NCBI GenBank assembly: GCA_964534745.1
Contig: CAZHQW010000005.1
Span: 22,900-86,899 of the forward strand
DNA length: 64,000 nt
Direction of reading: 5' to 3'
Origin: G020354785 sp964534745
GTDB taxonomy: Bacteria > Bacteroidota > Bacteroidia > Bacteroidales > UBA10428
Each line of letters begins with the position of its first letter. The first letter of the stretch is position 1. Below, in pieces: positions 43,791 to 54,215 of this stretch. A model generated the notes under the pieces. It made no database searches. It saw only the letters and a program-made list of their open reading frames with translations, and had not been told where the DNA came from. The translations under genes were made by a program, and so were the position numbers.

Positions 43791-45026
43791 ATGAAATCAT
43801 TACCAGTTATCTGCCTTTTTACATTTTTTGCATACACTGTATGTCCGCAGAGTGCGGACAATGATGAAGCTCTTGTCAGAAAAGTTGCCGACTACATTAT
43901 CAGCCATACCGGTTTCAGCTTTGTCGGTACCGAAAACGGAGAAACATATAACTCAACGGCTGAAATCCCTGACGATGTGGAAGTCAGGATTGAAAGTCCT
44001 TTTAATGAGTGGCACTACGCTAATGGCGTGCTTAACATGGCCATGATAGACCTGTCAGAGTATCTTGGTGACGAAAAGTACTTTGACTTTGTCGTAAGCC
44101 GGATAGATTTCGCTATGAATAACTATAAGTTCTTCCAGAAACGGTTTAAGGACGACCGCCCCTATTATTTCTATCCATTCGGACAGCTATGGACGATGAG
44201 TGACCTTGATGACTGCGGAGCAATGGGAGCCAGTATAATTGATGTATATGGCAAAGTCAGTAAAAACTCCTATAAAGAATACATTGAAAAAGCGGCATAT
44301 CATATTTCCAATGTGCAGGAGAGGCTGGATGACGGCACTCTTGTCAGGACACACCCTCATGCCATGACACTATGGGGTGACGACCTTTATATGAGTGTCC
44401 CCTTCCTGGCAAGGATGGGTACGTTCTCCGGTGAAAGCAAGTATTATGACGATGCAATAAACCAGGTATATAACTTTACCAGGTACCTCTGGGATAAGGA
44501 TAAAGAGCTTTATTTCCACTGCTATTATGATGACCTCGCCAGGAACGGCGTAGCATACTGGGGAAGATGCAACGGCTGGATAATGATGGCCCAGGTACAT
44601 CTTCTGGATCACCTGCCACCGGATCATCCGAAAAGGGAAGACCTTATACGTATCCTCGAACAGCAGATCCTGGGTGTTGCCAGATACCAGGGTGGCAACG
44701 GACTGTGGCACCAGCTGCTGGATAAAACGGACTCGTACTTCGAGTCTTCCTGCAGTGCCATGTTTGTATATTGTACAGCCAGGGCCGTAAACGAGGGATG
44801 GATAGACGAACGTTATGCATCCATAGCTTTAAGAGGATGGGAAGGACTGGTAGCGCATAAGATCACACCTGAAGGACAGCTGAAAGATATTTGTGTCGGC
44901 ACTGGCATTGAAAATGACCTGGTGCATTATTATAACCGGCCGGCACACCTTAACGAGTTGCACGGAATGGGACCGCTGATCGAAGCAGGCATAGAAATCA
45001 TCAGATTAAAGAATACCCTGGAATAA
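43791..45026 (+). CDS. GH105 unsaturated uronyl hydrolase-like
   Basis: A 411-aa exported enzyme of the GH88/GH105 clan, which removes unsaturated uronic acids left by polysaccharide lyases. Signal peptide 1-20 (VICLFTFFAYTV). The alpha6/alpha6-barrel signatures are WHYANGVLNMAMIDL, a catalytic-type Asp in TMSDLDDCGAMGAS, HPHAMTLWGDDLYMSVPFLA and AYWGRCNGWIMMAQVHLLD. The frame opens earlier at 43740 inside the GH31 gene, but ATG 43791 directly starts the signal peptide. No polysaccharide lyase gene is nearby. Confidence 0.9.
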   Translation: MKSLPVICLFTFFAYTVCPQSADNDEALVRKVADYIISHTGFSFVGTENGETYNSTAEIPDDVEVRIESPFNEWHYANGVLNMAMIDLSEYLGDEKYFDFVVSRIDFAMNNYKFFQKRFKDDRPYYFYPFGQLWTMSDLDDCGAMGASIIDVYGKVSKNSYKEYIEKAAYHISNVQERLDDGTLVRTHPHAMTLWGDDLYMSVPFLARMGTFSGESKYYDDAINQVYNFTRYLWDKDKELYFHCYYDDLARNGVAYWGRCNGWIMMAQVHLLDHLPPDHPKREDLIRILEQQILGVARYQGGNGLWHQLLDKTDSYFESSCSAMFVYCTARAVNEGWIDERYASIALRGWEGLVAHKITPEGQLKDICVGTGIENDLVHYYNRPAHLNELHGMGPLIEAGIEIIRLKNTLE

Positions 45027-45125
45027 AGTCTCATTTTGATTTCCTGAACTGTTTCCTGAGCTCTTTATCCACTGTCTTTCCACCTGAAGAGGTACCATTC
45101 TATGGCGTCGGGATGTCTTTTTCTG

Positions 45126-45377
45126 TTAATCCACTATCAGTCTCTCAGTATAAGTACTGTCTTTAAATCCTATTTTTATTATGTATAGACCTGGTTGAAG
45201 TGTTTCAACATTTACAATATCGTCGCTATTAATCCTCTTATTTAACACTACCCTGCCTGTAACGTCAAAAATATCAAGCTCGGCCGCACTTTCAGTGTTT
45301 TTATAGCTTATATAAAGGGAATCACTGGCCGGATTGGGAAAGGCTGTTAGCAGTACCGGCAATTTTATAATTCTCAT
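45126..45377 (-). pseudogene. Stand-alone T9SS type A sorting domain, in frame after the GH13 stop
   Basis: 83 codons with the form of a type IX secretion C-terminal domain: TAFPNPASDSLYISY, then ELDIFDVTGRVVLNK, LQPGLYIIKIGF and a final TERLIVD. It has no signal peptide and no passenger domain. It lies six codons beyond the GH13 stop (TGA at 45393-45395), in the same frame, so the two genes encode tandem sorting domains separated by one stop. A decayed remnant of a duplicated tail or of another secreted protein is most likely; stop readthrough is the alternative. Confidence 0.6.
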
Positions 45378-45392
45378 TAGAAAAAACTTTAA

Positions 45393-48325
45393 TCATTCGA
45401 CTTTAAGCAAGGGCAGAAGAGCCGGTTTTTTATTTATGTTTATTACCAGGTAGTATTCGCCGGGATGCAGCTCCGATATATCGAGCTCAAGCTGGTTCTC
45501 TCCGGCGGACTGCCTGCCGCTGTAAAAATATTTTATTGTCTGTCCGTATACATTCACAANNNNNNNNNNNNNNNNNNNNNNNNNNNNNNNNNNNNNNNNN
45601 NNNNNNNNNNNNNNNNNNNNNNNNNNNNNNNNNNNNNNNNNNNNNNNNNNNNNNNNNNNGCGGACTGCCTGCCGCTGTAAAAATATTTTATTGTCTGTCC
45701 GTATACATTCACAAGCGAAATATCCACGTTACCGCTCTCGGGTAGAGAGTAACTGACTGTTACACAGTCCGATCCCGGATTAGGGTAAAGCTGTATATCA
45801 TCTCCCCAGTAAGAGACAGGATAAATACCCATGGTAATATCCGGCTTACTTAGCCTTTCCGATGTATAAATGCGGTATTCGCCCGGCTGCAGGCTGATGG
45901 TATCGTTAACTCCGGTAGCAGACAGGCTGTCTCCGCTAAAATACTCGTACCACCATCCTGTGCCCTGGAACTGCGGATCTATATCACGGGCTGTCACCGC
46001 GAAATTTCCCAGTATAACGGCGTTCATTGTGGCATGATTAAGGTTAATACGCTTGGCAGCATTGTTCAGGCTCCAGCTGAAATCATCGGTGCTGAACACC
46101 TCGTTCTCCCTGCGAAGGTGAATGAGCGCAACGATTACATCGTAAAGATGACGGCGGTTCACCTCTTCGAAGTAGTTCCATAGTATGGGCTTATTGCAGA
46201 CCCTGCAGTCATATTCGATAGAAACATCATAGCCAATCTCACCGAACTGGAATATCATTTTCGGACCGGGAATAGTATACAAAAAGGCAGCTGTCAGCTC
46301 AATACGCCTCAGTGCCGTTATAAGATCCAGTACGGAATAGGAGCCGTCACCGTTGCCATATTGTAAGTTCTTGTACATCAGCCGCTCCTCATCATGACTT
46401 TCCATATAGGTTACAAGGTGCTGATCATCCCAGCCCCTCTGCTTGTATATTCCCTGCTGAAAATTGGAGTTTGTAATCCAGCCCATTGATGCCTCCTGGT
46501 AATTATAAGTAACGTTACCCCAGAGCATCATCCCATAATCCGACAGTATCGTCTCTTCGCTGTTATCTGCCCAGTGCTCCAGTATGACATAGGCATCCGG
46601 ATTGACTGTCCATATCTTGTCGGCCATCCTTTTCAGAAGGTTTATCCGCGTAAGGTCATACCCGACATTGCCGGCATTTGTAAATCCCTTTGTAAAATCA
46701 AAGCGGAACCCGTCAATATTGTATTCGGTGAGCCAGTATGTTGTCACCCTGTCAACAAAATCCTGTGTTGCCTTTCTTTCGTGGTTAAAATCATAGCCCC
46801 AGCAATAAGGTTCATGGGGACATATGGAGTTCAGCCACGGATTGCCTGCTGCCGGACTGCCCTTAGGTGCATCCCAGTATAATTGCACAAGTGGACTCTG
46901 TCCGTAAGCATGGTTGAGCACAATGTCAATGATAACAGCTATGCCCCGCGCATGGCACTCGTCGATAAATGCCTTGAACGCGTCGGGCGTCCCGTAGTAC
47001 TTGTCCAGAGCCATATGATAAGAGGGATTATAGCCCCAGCTTTCGTTACCCTCGAATTCACCCGGCGGCATAAGCTCAATGGCATTTATGCCGAGGTTTT
47101 CAAGGTAGTCCATTGTATCTTTTAATGTCCGGTAGTTATGTGCCGCAAGGAAATCACGTACCAGCAATTCATAAATCACCAGTCCCGTCTTTTCCGGTGC
47201 CTGGAAATCTGTTACCTGCCAGGTATAAGATAACTTACCAGGTTGAATTAGCGTTGCACGGCCCGATGTTTTGCCTGTAGGATAAGGATGCGGATCGGGG
47301 TATGTTTCTGAATCAATAGCAGGATCATTATCCGGATCAAGGACCAGTTCACTAAAGGGATCGGCAATCCTTATTTCACCGTCAACCCAGTACTGAAAGG
47401 CATAACTTTCTCCGGGAGTCATATGTGATATTTCCAGCCACCAGGCTGAATCATTATTCGCAAGATTCATCGAATAGGCGGTATCAGGAAGCCAGTTGTT
47501 AAAATCCCCTAATATATATACAAATTCCTTGTTTGGGGCCAACAATTGCAGCAGTACCGTTGAATCATTCACATAATTAATGCCGTTAAGCATCCCAGTG
47601 GGAGGATCCTGGTGTTTGACAACCGGCCTCCCGGTATAATAGAAGGTATCCCTGACTTCGTCCACTCCGTCATCAGCCACCAGTTCAACAAAGTGAAGGC
47701 CCGCTGTATCCACCTTGTGATCGTAATAAAGCTCCGTCGTACCGGATTGTGATGTAAGCAGATCGCCATTATAATAGAGTGAAAGTACAGCACTGGAATT
47801 TGATGCCGCATAAATTGAAATAGTATCCCCCACGTCAGCAATGATCTGTTTATCCACAGGCAATAAAAAAGCAGCCAGGAAGCCGGCATCCGCCGGATAA
47901 ACGGGATAATAAATATCCGAACCGTAAGTGCTGCGACCCACAACAGAGCCGCTGGCATTGCGAAACACAAAAGCGAGCTCCAGCACATTAGTGCCCGGCG
48001 GGAGGCCGTAAAAGTCCTGTATATCAAACTCCAGCATGTGCTTATTATCACCAAGGTCGGTCATCAGGACACTGGGATCATTAACACCCCAGTCAAACTT
48101 CACAAACTTCCAGTCCGTCGGAGAGCTGCTCTCATCGGTTATCACGCCTGTATGGGCGTAAACGGGACTGACACCTGTGAGGGCGCCGTTGCCCTGTGTT
48201 GCATCATAAATGATCGTGACATAATCGTCAGCCGTTGGAAAGGCAGGGCTAACCTGTAGAATCTGTGAGTTTGAGATTGCAATGTTGAGAATCACAAACA
48301 GTAATAGCAACTTTATATGTTTCAT
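45393..48325 (-). CDS. GH13 alpha-amylase-type protein with T9SS sorting domain (interrupted by a false gap)
   Basis: A secreted starch-type enzyme. Signal peptide 1-20, N-terminal beta domains, a CBM48-like domain (about 260-345, EFVYILGDFNNWLPDT), then the GH13 barrel: GINAIELMPPGEF, IIDIVLNHAYG, nucleophile Asp in GFRFDFTKGF, acid/base Glu in AYVILEHW, and third Asp in YMESHDEER. The tail (IQLYPNPGSDCVTVSY ... LLPLLKVE) is a type A T9SS signal. The N gap at 45560-45659 is flanked by identical 55-base copies; merging them leaves one frame of 925 aa. It follows the antiporter gene by 14 bases. Confidence 0.9.
45505..45714. repeat. 55-base direct duplicate flanking an assembly gap
   Basis: Bases 45505-45559 and 45660-45714 are identical, with 100 N between. 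This is the signature of two contig ends overlapping by a k-mer length and not merged. It is an assembly artefact, not a biological repeat. Confidence 0.92.
45560..45659. other. Assembly gap (100 N), probably false
   Basis: Exactly 100 N. Since the flanks overlap by 55 bases and merging keeps the GH13 frame, no sequence is likely to be missing here. Confidence 0.95.
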
Positions 48326-48339
48326 TGTATTTGCTTTTA

Positions 48340-49599
48340 TTATTTAATTTGTTTGCTTTCAGTACCGCTTTCAATGCGCTTCCTGCTAACAACCTTCTTT
48401 ATAAATAACGGGTCTTTGCTCAGGATAATTACAAGGACCGAGCATATGACAATGCTTAATAATACTATAGAGTACCCGAGATCCATAATTTTATCGCCAT
48501 ATGCAAGACCCTGCTGCATGGGTATGGAAGCGAGCACTGCGGCGACAAGACCCTTGGGTGTCATTATAGACATAATAGCCAGCTCATTGCCCGGAATGTT
48601 TTTCCCCGCAAAAAGCTTTATGCTCAAAGGCCTCGATATTATAACAATAATTACTATTAGAAGTCCGATTCCATATATGAAGACAGAGCCGAATTGTAAG
48701 TTTATGCCGACATAAACAAAAAAATATGTCTGCATAACAAATACTATTTCTGCAAAGAAGTTCCTTTCATTCTCATTAAAACCCGAAGTGCTGAATTTAA
48801 AAACCTTTCTGAAGAATATGCTGCTGTTTATCGATTCACTGTTACCAAGTATAATACCAAATGTTAGTGCGCTTATGCCCCCGTTAAATCCCATCAATTC
48901 AACAACCCCGTAAAGAATAAAAACAAAGGCGAGCGTTGTGAACATTGAATTCTTTATGCTGCGAATTAGCTGTATAACAACCGACCATATGAGTCCGCCC
49001 CCCAGACCAAGCAGGGCTGCAAAGAGGAAGGCTTTCCACATCTTTGAAAATACACTACCTACGTCGAGAGCACCCATCTTTATCCCTTCCAGCACCGCCA
49101 GTCCCACTATCAGGCATAAAACATCGCTCAGCGCTGACTCGAGGAACAGTATGGCAGAGCTCTTCTCACCCATCTTTAGCTGCTTCACAATGGGGATGAC
49201 CACTGCAGACGATGTACCACCTATTATAGCCCCTACAAATACGGAGCTTATCCAGTCAAGCTTTGTAAATATGCTTGCTATAAATGCTGTGACAACAACT
49301 GTTATAATAAAATTAAAAACAGTCACCAGTGCTGCCGGTCCGATTGATTTCTTTATTTCACTGAACCTCAATCCTGCACCGCTTTCAAATAATATTACTA
49401 TCAGTGTGATTGTTGTAAAAACATTGCCCAGCTCACCGAAAAAATCTCTGCTTACTATCCTTCCTATGGGACCAATAATTATGCCTATGAGAAGGAGCAG
49501 CAACACATTCGGAATCTTTATACGGTCAAAAAGCTCATTAAAGAGATGGGAAAAGAAGATCAGCAGTCCCAGTCCGATTACAATAGTAAAGATATTCAT
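48340..49599 (-). CDS. Cation:proton antiporter (CPA/NhaP-type)
   Basis: A 419-aa inner-membrane antiporter with about 12 membrane segments. Typical parts are the opening IKIPNVLLLLLIGIIIGPIG, the AIIGGTSSAVVIPIVKQL segment, the ion-binding region ESALSDVLCLIVG, and the second-half MTPKGLVAAVLASIP. It exchanges Na+ or K+ for H+ (family knowledge). It lies between GH2 and GH13 genes on the same strand with gaps of 65 and 14 bases, so it is carried in the glycan-related run although a direct link is not obvious. Confidence 0.92.
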   Translation of the reverse strand: MNIFTIVIGLGLLIFFSHLFNELFDRIKIPNVLLLLLIGIIIGPIGRIVSRDFFGELGNVFTTITLIVILFESGAGLRFSEIKKSIGPAALVTVFNFIITVVVTAFIASIFTKLDWISSVFVGAIIGGTSSAVVIPIVKQLKMGEKSSAILFLESALSDVLCLIVGLAVLEGIKMGALDVGSVFSKMWKAFLFAALLGLGGGLIWSVVIQLIRSIKNSMFTTLAFVFILYGVVELMGFNGGISALTFGIILGNSESINSSIFFRKVFKFSTSGFNENERNFFAEIVFVMQTYFFVYVGINLQFGSVFIYGIGLLIVIIVIISRPLSIKLFAGKNIPGNELAIMSIMTPKGLVAAVLASIPMQQGLAYGDKIMDLGYSIVLLSIVICSVLVIILSKDPLFIKKVVSRKRIESGTESKQIK

Positions 49600-49664
49600 A
49601 GCTATAATTTTTTATCGGATTAATTTACGATATTTTCCCCGTAATATAGCTGTGGGCACCCTAT

Positions 49665-52535
49665 TTATTTTGATACCGGGTGCGTTGCCTCTATCTTTGC
49701 TTCGGAAGTTACAAGCGAACCTGACCTGGCAGCTAAAGTTATCTCTCCGCTCTGTCCGTCCGATTGCACTATTACCTGTGCCAGTCCGTTAAATACTTTT
49801 CGCTTCCATGGCGCTGCCGGTATAAACACCTGCACCGTGCCGGGATCTGTATTTAATATCTCATATTGGTGTGTTTTTATAAAAGGACTGCCTTTCACAG
49901 CATACACATTTCTGCCTTCTCTTAATATGTTATGATCAAGCAGGAATCCCCTGCTAATGCTGTCCGGACCAAGGTCTTTTGCTACAAGGTGGCCGTTTAT
50001 GTAAACGGACGGTGTATCGCAGATGCTCTTGTTAAACAAGGTGACCCTGGTATCATCTGTAATAACAGGCAACTGAAATGATCCCCTGATGATAATCAAA
50101 ATGTCAGTCATGGGACTATTGACTTTTTCTGTCTGGACAAAGTCATGCCACAGCGAATCATCGAAATCAACACTCACCTCTGGGAATTCCTCCCTGGCAG
50201 GTGCAAAGAACATTTTTAATCCGCCGATCTTTTCAATTTTTGTGGCATCTGTGAACTGGTCTGCTTCATGGCTTGAGGGATTGCCGTTGCCGACACCAAT
50301 GATTTTACCCGGCCCCTTTATGTCGAATATTATTTCATCATCGGCATATGGCACTACCCTTCCTTTTTTATCTTCAACCTGCACAGTAACAACTGAAACA
50401 TCGCGTCCGTCTGCTCTTATTACTGTCCGGTCAGGTATTAACCTGAGGGCTGCCGGCTTACCAGCTGTTTCTATATTGCAGGAAATAACTTCAGCTTCAC
50501 CATTATACCCACGGGCAAGGAGTGTTCCCGGTTTAAAGGGTACTGACCAATCAAGGTGGGAAAGGGGCGGCATATTTTGGCGCCCCAGGCTCCTGCCGTT
50601 AAGGAACAGCTCAACCTCATCACAATTGCTGTATACCCTGACATCTATATTCTGTTTCTCTTTACCTTTCCAATTCCAGTGGGTGGCTGTATGTATCACA
50701 GGCTCATCCGTCCACCAGCTCTTAATATAATAATAAGTGTCCTTGGGAAAGCCGCAAAGGTCGAGGATCCCGTATTGTGCAATAACCTGGGGCCATCCGT
50801 AGGGATTTGCCTCTCCCCTGTAATCAAAGCCTGTCCAGAAAAACAGTCCTGCCATAAAGGGACGTGCGTCACAGAAGTGAATGCCATTTTCAATATCCCT
50901 CTCCGCTGAGTAAAGATAGGAAGGGGCCATATATGCCTTTGCCGGGTCCTCTTCATATATGCCTCGTGTGCTGCGCGTCGTTCGTTCCTCGGTAAGCATC
51001 ATGGGCTGCCCGGGATACTTAATATGGTGCTCATCTATGTCACCCATCTCAAGGTAATTATATCCCATGACGTCTATGACCGTTGATATGCCCTCTATGC
51101 GGCCGCCGCTTACTGCAGCCGTTATGCGCCTTGTAGAATCAAGCCGCTGCACGTACTGCTGCATGGTGGAAGCTATGCGGGATCCCTTTATATTACCCTC
51201 TATAGCCCATTCCTCATTACCTATAGACCACGCAATAATGCAGGGATGGTTGCGGTCGCGCAGTATCATCCTCTCAAGCTGCATGAAATGCTCGGGCGAG
51301 ACGCCCATCAGGCGGTTCTCGTCAAGAACCATCATGCCCAGCCTGTCACAGGCATCAAGCAGCTCAGGGGTGGGTGGATTATGAGAACACCTGTAGGCAT
51401 TGCTGCCCATGGACTTTAACCTGGCAATCCTGAATTCCTGCAGTGCATCGGGTATGGCCGCGCCCACCCCGGCATGATCCTGGTGGTTATTTGTGCCTCT
51501 CAACAGAACATGCCGGCCATTGAGAAAAAAGCCGCCGTCAGCGTCAAAACGAACAGAGCGTATACCAAAAGGAGTCTCATATTCATCTTTTATATCACTA
51601 CCGGAGCTAACCGTAGTAAAAAGCCTGTAAAGATAAGGAGAGTCAGGAGACCACAGTCCGGGATTCCTGACTTCCATTAAGCACCTGTACTCTTCTGTTT
51701 CAGAGGGCTTAAGGCAGAGGTCTCTTAATTCACATGATGCCACCTGTTTACCTGTGGCGTCTTTTATTACCTGCTTAACATCAAAGGCCGCCTGCTTCCC
51801 TGTCTCATTAATTATCGATACCCGCGCTGTCACGGTAGCCAGACTCTCGCCTATACCGGAAGTAACAAATGTACCGTGCTGCATAACATGGAGGGGCGAT
51901 GTCTTTATAAGCCACACATGGCGGTAAATGCCAGCTCCCTCATAAAACCAGCCTTCTTCCATCGTAACATCCACGCGCACTGCAACAACATTTTCATCCC
52001 CATAATTAAGATAATCAGTGATATCATAATGAAAGCTGCTGTAGCCGCTGTGCTCCTCACCTATATAAAATCCGTTGATCCAGAGTATTGAGTTTCGGTG
52101 TACACCATCAAATTCAATAACAATGCGCCGCCCAAGGTCCGATTCAGGAATATAAAACCTCTTCCTGTACCACCCCACGCTGTTTCCGGGAAAATTCCTT
52201 CCTGCAGCCTTATAACCATGACTGTGGCTTGCTGTGCTGTCAAAAGGAAGCTCCAGTGCCCAGTCATGAGGCAGATCGATGATACGCCATGCACGGTCAT
52301 CGAAATCTGTTGCTGCCGGTCCGTCTCCATAGCCCGTCTTTGTAAAATACGAGAAATAACCCGTACCATGACCGAAATCTTTTTCCGCATCACAGGCATT
52401 GCCCCGGGCAAACCTCCAACCGTCATCCATGAGGAGTCGTTCACGGACCTTTGATGGCTGACTTTCTGCTTCTTCCTGGCAAAAAGCTGATGCAACCAGT
52501 AATAAACAAATTGTGAACAATAGGGTCTTTTTCAT
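49665..52535 (-). CDS. Glycoside hydrolase family 2 enzyme (beta-galactosidase-like)
   Basis: A 956-aa exported GH2 enzyme with signal peptide 1-19 (ending SAFCQ). Domains in order: sugar-binding jelly roll (MDDGWRFARG ... DLPHDWALELPF), immunoglobulin-like domain, barrel with RGTNNHQDHAGVGAAIP, acid/base Glu in IIAWSIGNEEW and a Glu near QPMMLTEERT as probable nucleophile, then a DUF4982-like region (ARGYNGEAE) and C-terminal beta domains. Beta-galactosidase, beta-glucuronidase or related activities are possible. It starts 11 bases after the GT39-type gene. Confidence 0.92.
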   Translation of the reverse strand: MKKTLLFTICLLLVASAFCQEEAESQPSKVRERLLMDDGWRFARGNACDAEKDFGHGTGYFSYFTKTGYGDGPAATDFDDRAWRIIDLPHDWALELPFDSTASHSHGYKAAGRNFPGNSVGWYRKRFYIPESDLGRRIVIEFDGVHRNSILWINGFYIGEEHSGYSSFHYDITDYLNYGDENVVAVRVDVTMEEGWFYEGAGIYRHVWLIKTSPLHVMQHGTFVTSGIGESLATVTARVSIINETGKQAAFDVKQVIKDATGKQVASCELRDLCLKPSETEEYRCLMEVRNPGLWSPDSPYLYRLFTTVSSGSDIKDEYETPFGIRSVRFDADGGFFLNGRHVLLRGTNNHQDHAGVGAAIPDALQEFRIARLKSMGSNAYRCSHNPPTPELLDACDRLGMMVLDENRLMGVSPEHFMQLERMILRDRNHPCIIAWSIGNEEWAIEGNIKGSRIASTMQQYVQRLDSTRRITAAVSGGRIEGISTVIDVMGYNYLEMGDIDEHHIKYPGQPMMLTEERTTRSTRGIYEEDPAKAYMAPSYLYSAERDIENGIHFCDARPFMAGLFFWTGFDYRGEANPYGWPQVIAQYGILDLCGFPKDTYYYIKSWWTDEPVIHTATHWNWKGKEKQNIDVRVYSNCDEVELFLNGRSLGRQNMPPLSHLDWSVPFKPGTLLARGYNGEAEVISCNIETAGKPAALRLIPDRTVIRADGRDVSVVTVQVEDKKGRVVPYADDEIIFDIKGPGKIIGVGNGNPSSHEADQFTDATKIEKIGGLKMFFAPAREEFPEVSVDFDDSLWHDFVQTEKVNSPMTDILIIIRGSFQLPVITDDTRVTLFNKSICDTPSVYINGHLVAKDLGPDSISRGFLLDHNILREGRNVYAVKGSPFIKTHQYEILNTDPGTVQVFIPAAPWKRKVFNGLAQVIVQSDGQSGEITLAARSGSLVTSEAKIEATHPVSK

Positions 52536-52546
52536 AATTAAAAATA

Positions 52547-54205
52547 TTATGTTCCGGGCATGCTGCTCTCCAAATTATTTATCCTGTGCCCGGCACAGTG
52601 CTCATAATAATCCTTTATATGCCACATAGGCAGGCTTCTTTTGTATTCCAGTGAGTCCATCTTTTCACCGAACTGGGACTTCAGATTGCTGACAAGCTCA
52701 GCGGACGCATGGACAACAAATATTTCGGAATATTCCCTTTCTCCTGTCAATTCCCTCACATCCCTGATGTCGGGCGATGCATACAGGATATCAATACTGT
52801 CTGATGTGCATTCCGCCAGGACAACTATAAAATCCCCCATACCGCAGTAATATGAAAAATCGGTAATTACCAGGGGCCTGCTCGCACCTGAGATTAATTG
52901 CGCATCCTCCACGGCTATGTTGCAATCGTAACGCGTATACCAGCATTTCTCCCGTGATATTTTCAATATTGAAGTAATACCAATAAAAACCAGTGCGGCA
53001 AAAATAAAAACAAACAGAAGCTTGCCCATGCTTATCTTTCTGTATATCAAATAAACCACAACCGCTAATACCCCTACATTTATAAATATAATGTACCTCC
53101 ACCATATTGAGGCCAATCCGTTCCTGGCAACATCAGAGGCATAAAAAAATACTATTCCCGGCACTATGATAAGGAGCAGGAAATAAATAATTTCCTTTTT
53201 AGCCTTCCTGATAAGATATACAAATGCGCCAATAATCATTGTAATAACCAATATGGTTAGCCACATGTCATTGAACAAATCCAAGGTAAAGTATTCTGTC
53301 TGGGGAACGGACTGGTATATGCCAAAGTCGAAATAGAACAGAAATATACGTGTAAATCCGAATACCTGCCCAAGAAATGGCCCCCAGAAAGGAACATGAA
53401 ATTCCATAACCTGCCAAGACATAGCAGAAATTATTTCCTGCCTGTTTATGTACATTGAATATATCCACGGCAGGTAACCCAGAAATATAATCAACAGGTA
53501 CAGGACAAAAGAGCGAAGCAGGTTTCTTCTTAAAATGATTAGATAAATCAGGTGCCCGAATATTATAAGGCCTGTAAATAACGATGTGTATAAGGCCAGT
53601 ATGGCTGTTATTATATAAAAAATCCACCATTTTGTTTTATCAAGTGTGCCAGCTTTTAAAAACACATAGTTGAGGATAACAAGAAAGAAAGCCCACAAAA
53701 TATAATACCTTGCTTCCTGTGTGAATAAATGAAAATAGGGTGATACCGAGTAAAGGCTTAAGGCTATCCAGCCTGACAGGTTCGAGCTGAAGAGTGTCCT
53801 GGCAAACATGAAGAGGAAAGGAAGAGTAATGATAAAAATGAAGACCCCGAATAACCTGTAGTGAATAAAATCATCCCCAACTATGCGCTGCCAGAATATC
53901 AGGAAGGCATAATGCAGGGGTGTGAGATATGTGCCTGAAAATAAACCTTTTAGTTGCGACCATGCCGTATAATTCTGCGTACTATGATGATAAAGGTCAT
54001 GGTAAAAACCTATATTTTTTATTTCGTTTACAGGTACCAGCGACTTATACTCGCCATCTGGTATGCCTGATGTGTGCTGGACCGTGCAAATCTCATCAAA
54101 CCAGTATAACTTATAATCCAGGCGGTAAAACTTCAGTGCTGCCCCTGCTACTATTACTAACAAGTATATATAGGGCTTAAGAAAAAACTTTCTTATTATT
54201 TCCAT
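52547..54205 (-). CDS. GT39-like membrane glycosyltransferase
   Basis: A 552-aa GT-C-type inner-membrane protein with about 11-12 membrane segments. The first loop has the acidic catalytic motif YWFDEICTVQH, and the segment PLHYAFLIFWQRIVGDDFI followed by YSVSPYFHLFTQEARYY matches the PMT/ArnT-like family, which transfers sugars from polyprenyl-phosphate donors outside the membrane. A periplasmic C-terminal domain covers about 440-550. I chose the ATG at 54205 (MEIIRKFF); the frame opens from an ATG at 54250 that overlaps the upstream methyltransferase gene. Acceptor unknown. Confidence 0.85.
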   Translation of the reverse strand: MEIIRKFFLKPYIYLLVIVAGAALKFYRLDYKLYWFDEICTVQHTSGIPDGEYKSLVPVNEIKNIGFYHDLYHHSTQNYTAWSQLKGLFSGTYLTPLHYAFLIFWQRIVGDDFIHYRLFGVFIFIITLPFLFMFARTLFSSNLSGWIALSLYSVSPYFHLFTQEARYYILWAFFLVILNYVFLKAGTLDKTKWWIFYIITAILALYTSLFTGLIIFGHLIYLIILRRNLLRSFVLYLLIIFLGYLPWIYSMYINRQEIISAMSWQVMEFHVPFWGPFLGQVFGFTRIFLFYFDFGIYQSVPQTEYFTLDLFNDMWLTILVITMIIGAFVYLIRKAKKEIIYFLLLIIVPGIVFFYASDVARNGLASIWWRYIIFINVGVLAVVVYLIYRKISMGKLLFVFIFAALVFIGITSILKISREKCWYTRYDCNIAVEDAQLISGASRPLVITDFSYYCGMGDFIVVLAECTSDSIDILYASPDIRDVRELTGEREYSEIFVVHASAELVSNLKSQFGEKMDSLEYKRSLPMWHIKDYYEHCAGHRINNLESSMPGT

Positions 54206-54215
54206 CAACGCATAT

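Noticed and set aside
45027..45125. Spacer after the GH105 gene with a short minus-strand frame ending in FRWKDSG
   Set aside because: Too short to assign; it may be a decayed gene end but nothing supports it.
45505..45714. 55-base direct repeat as a possible insertion target duplication
   Set aside because: It flanks exactly 100 N and lies inside one continuous coding frame; a contig-end overlap explains it.
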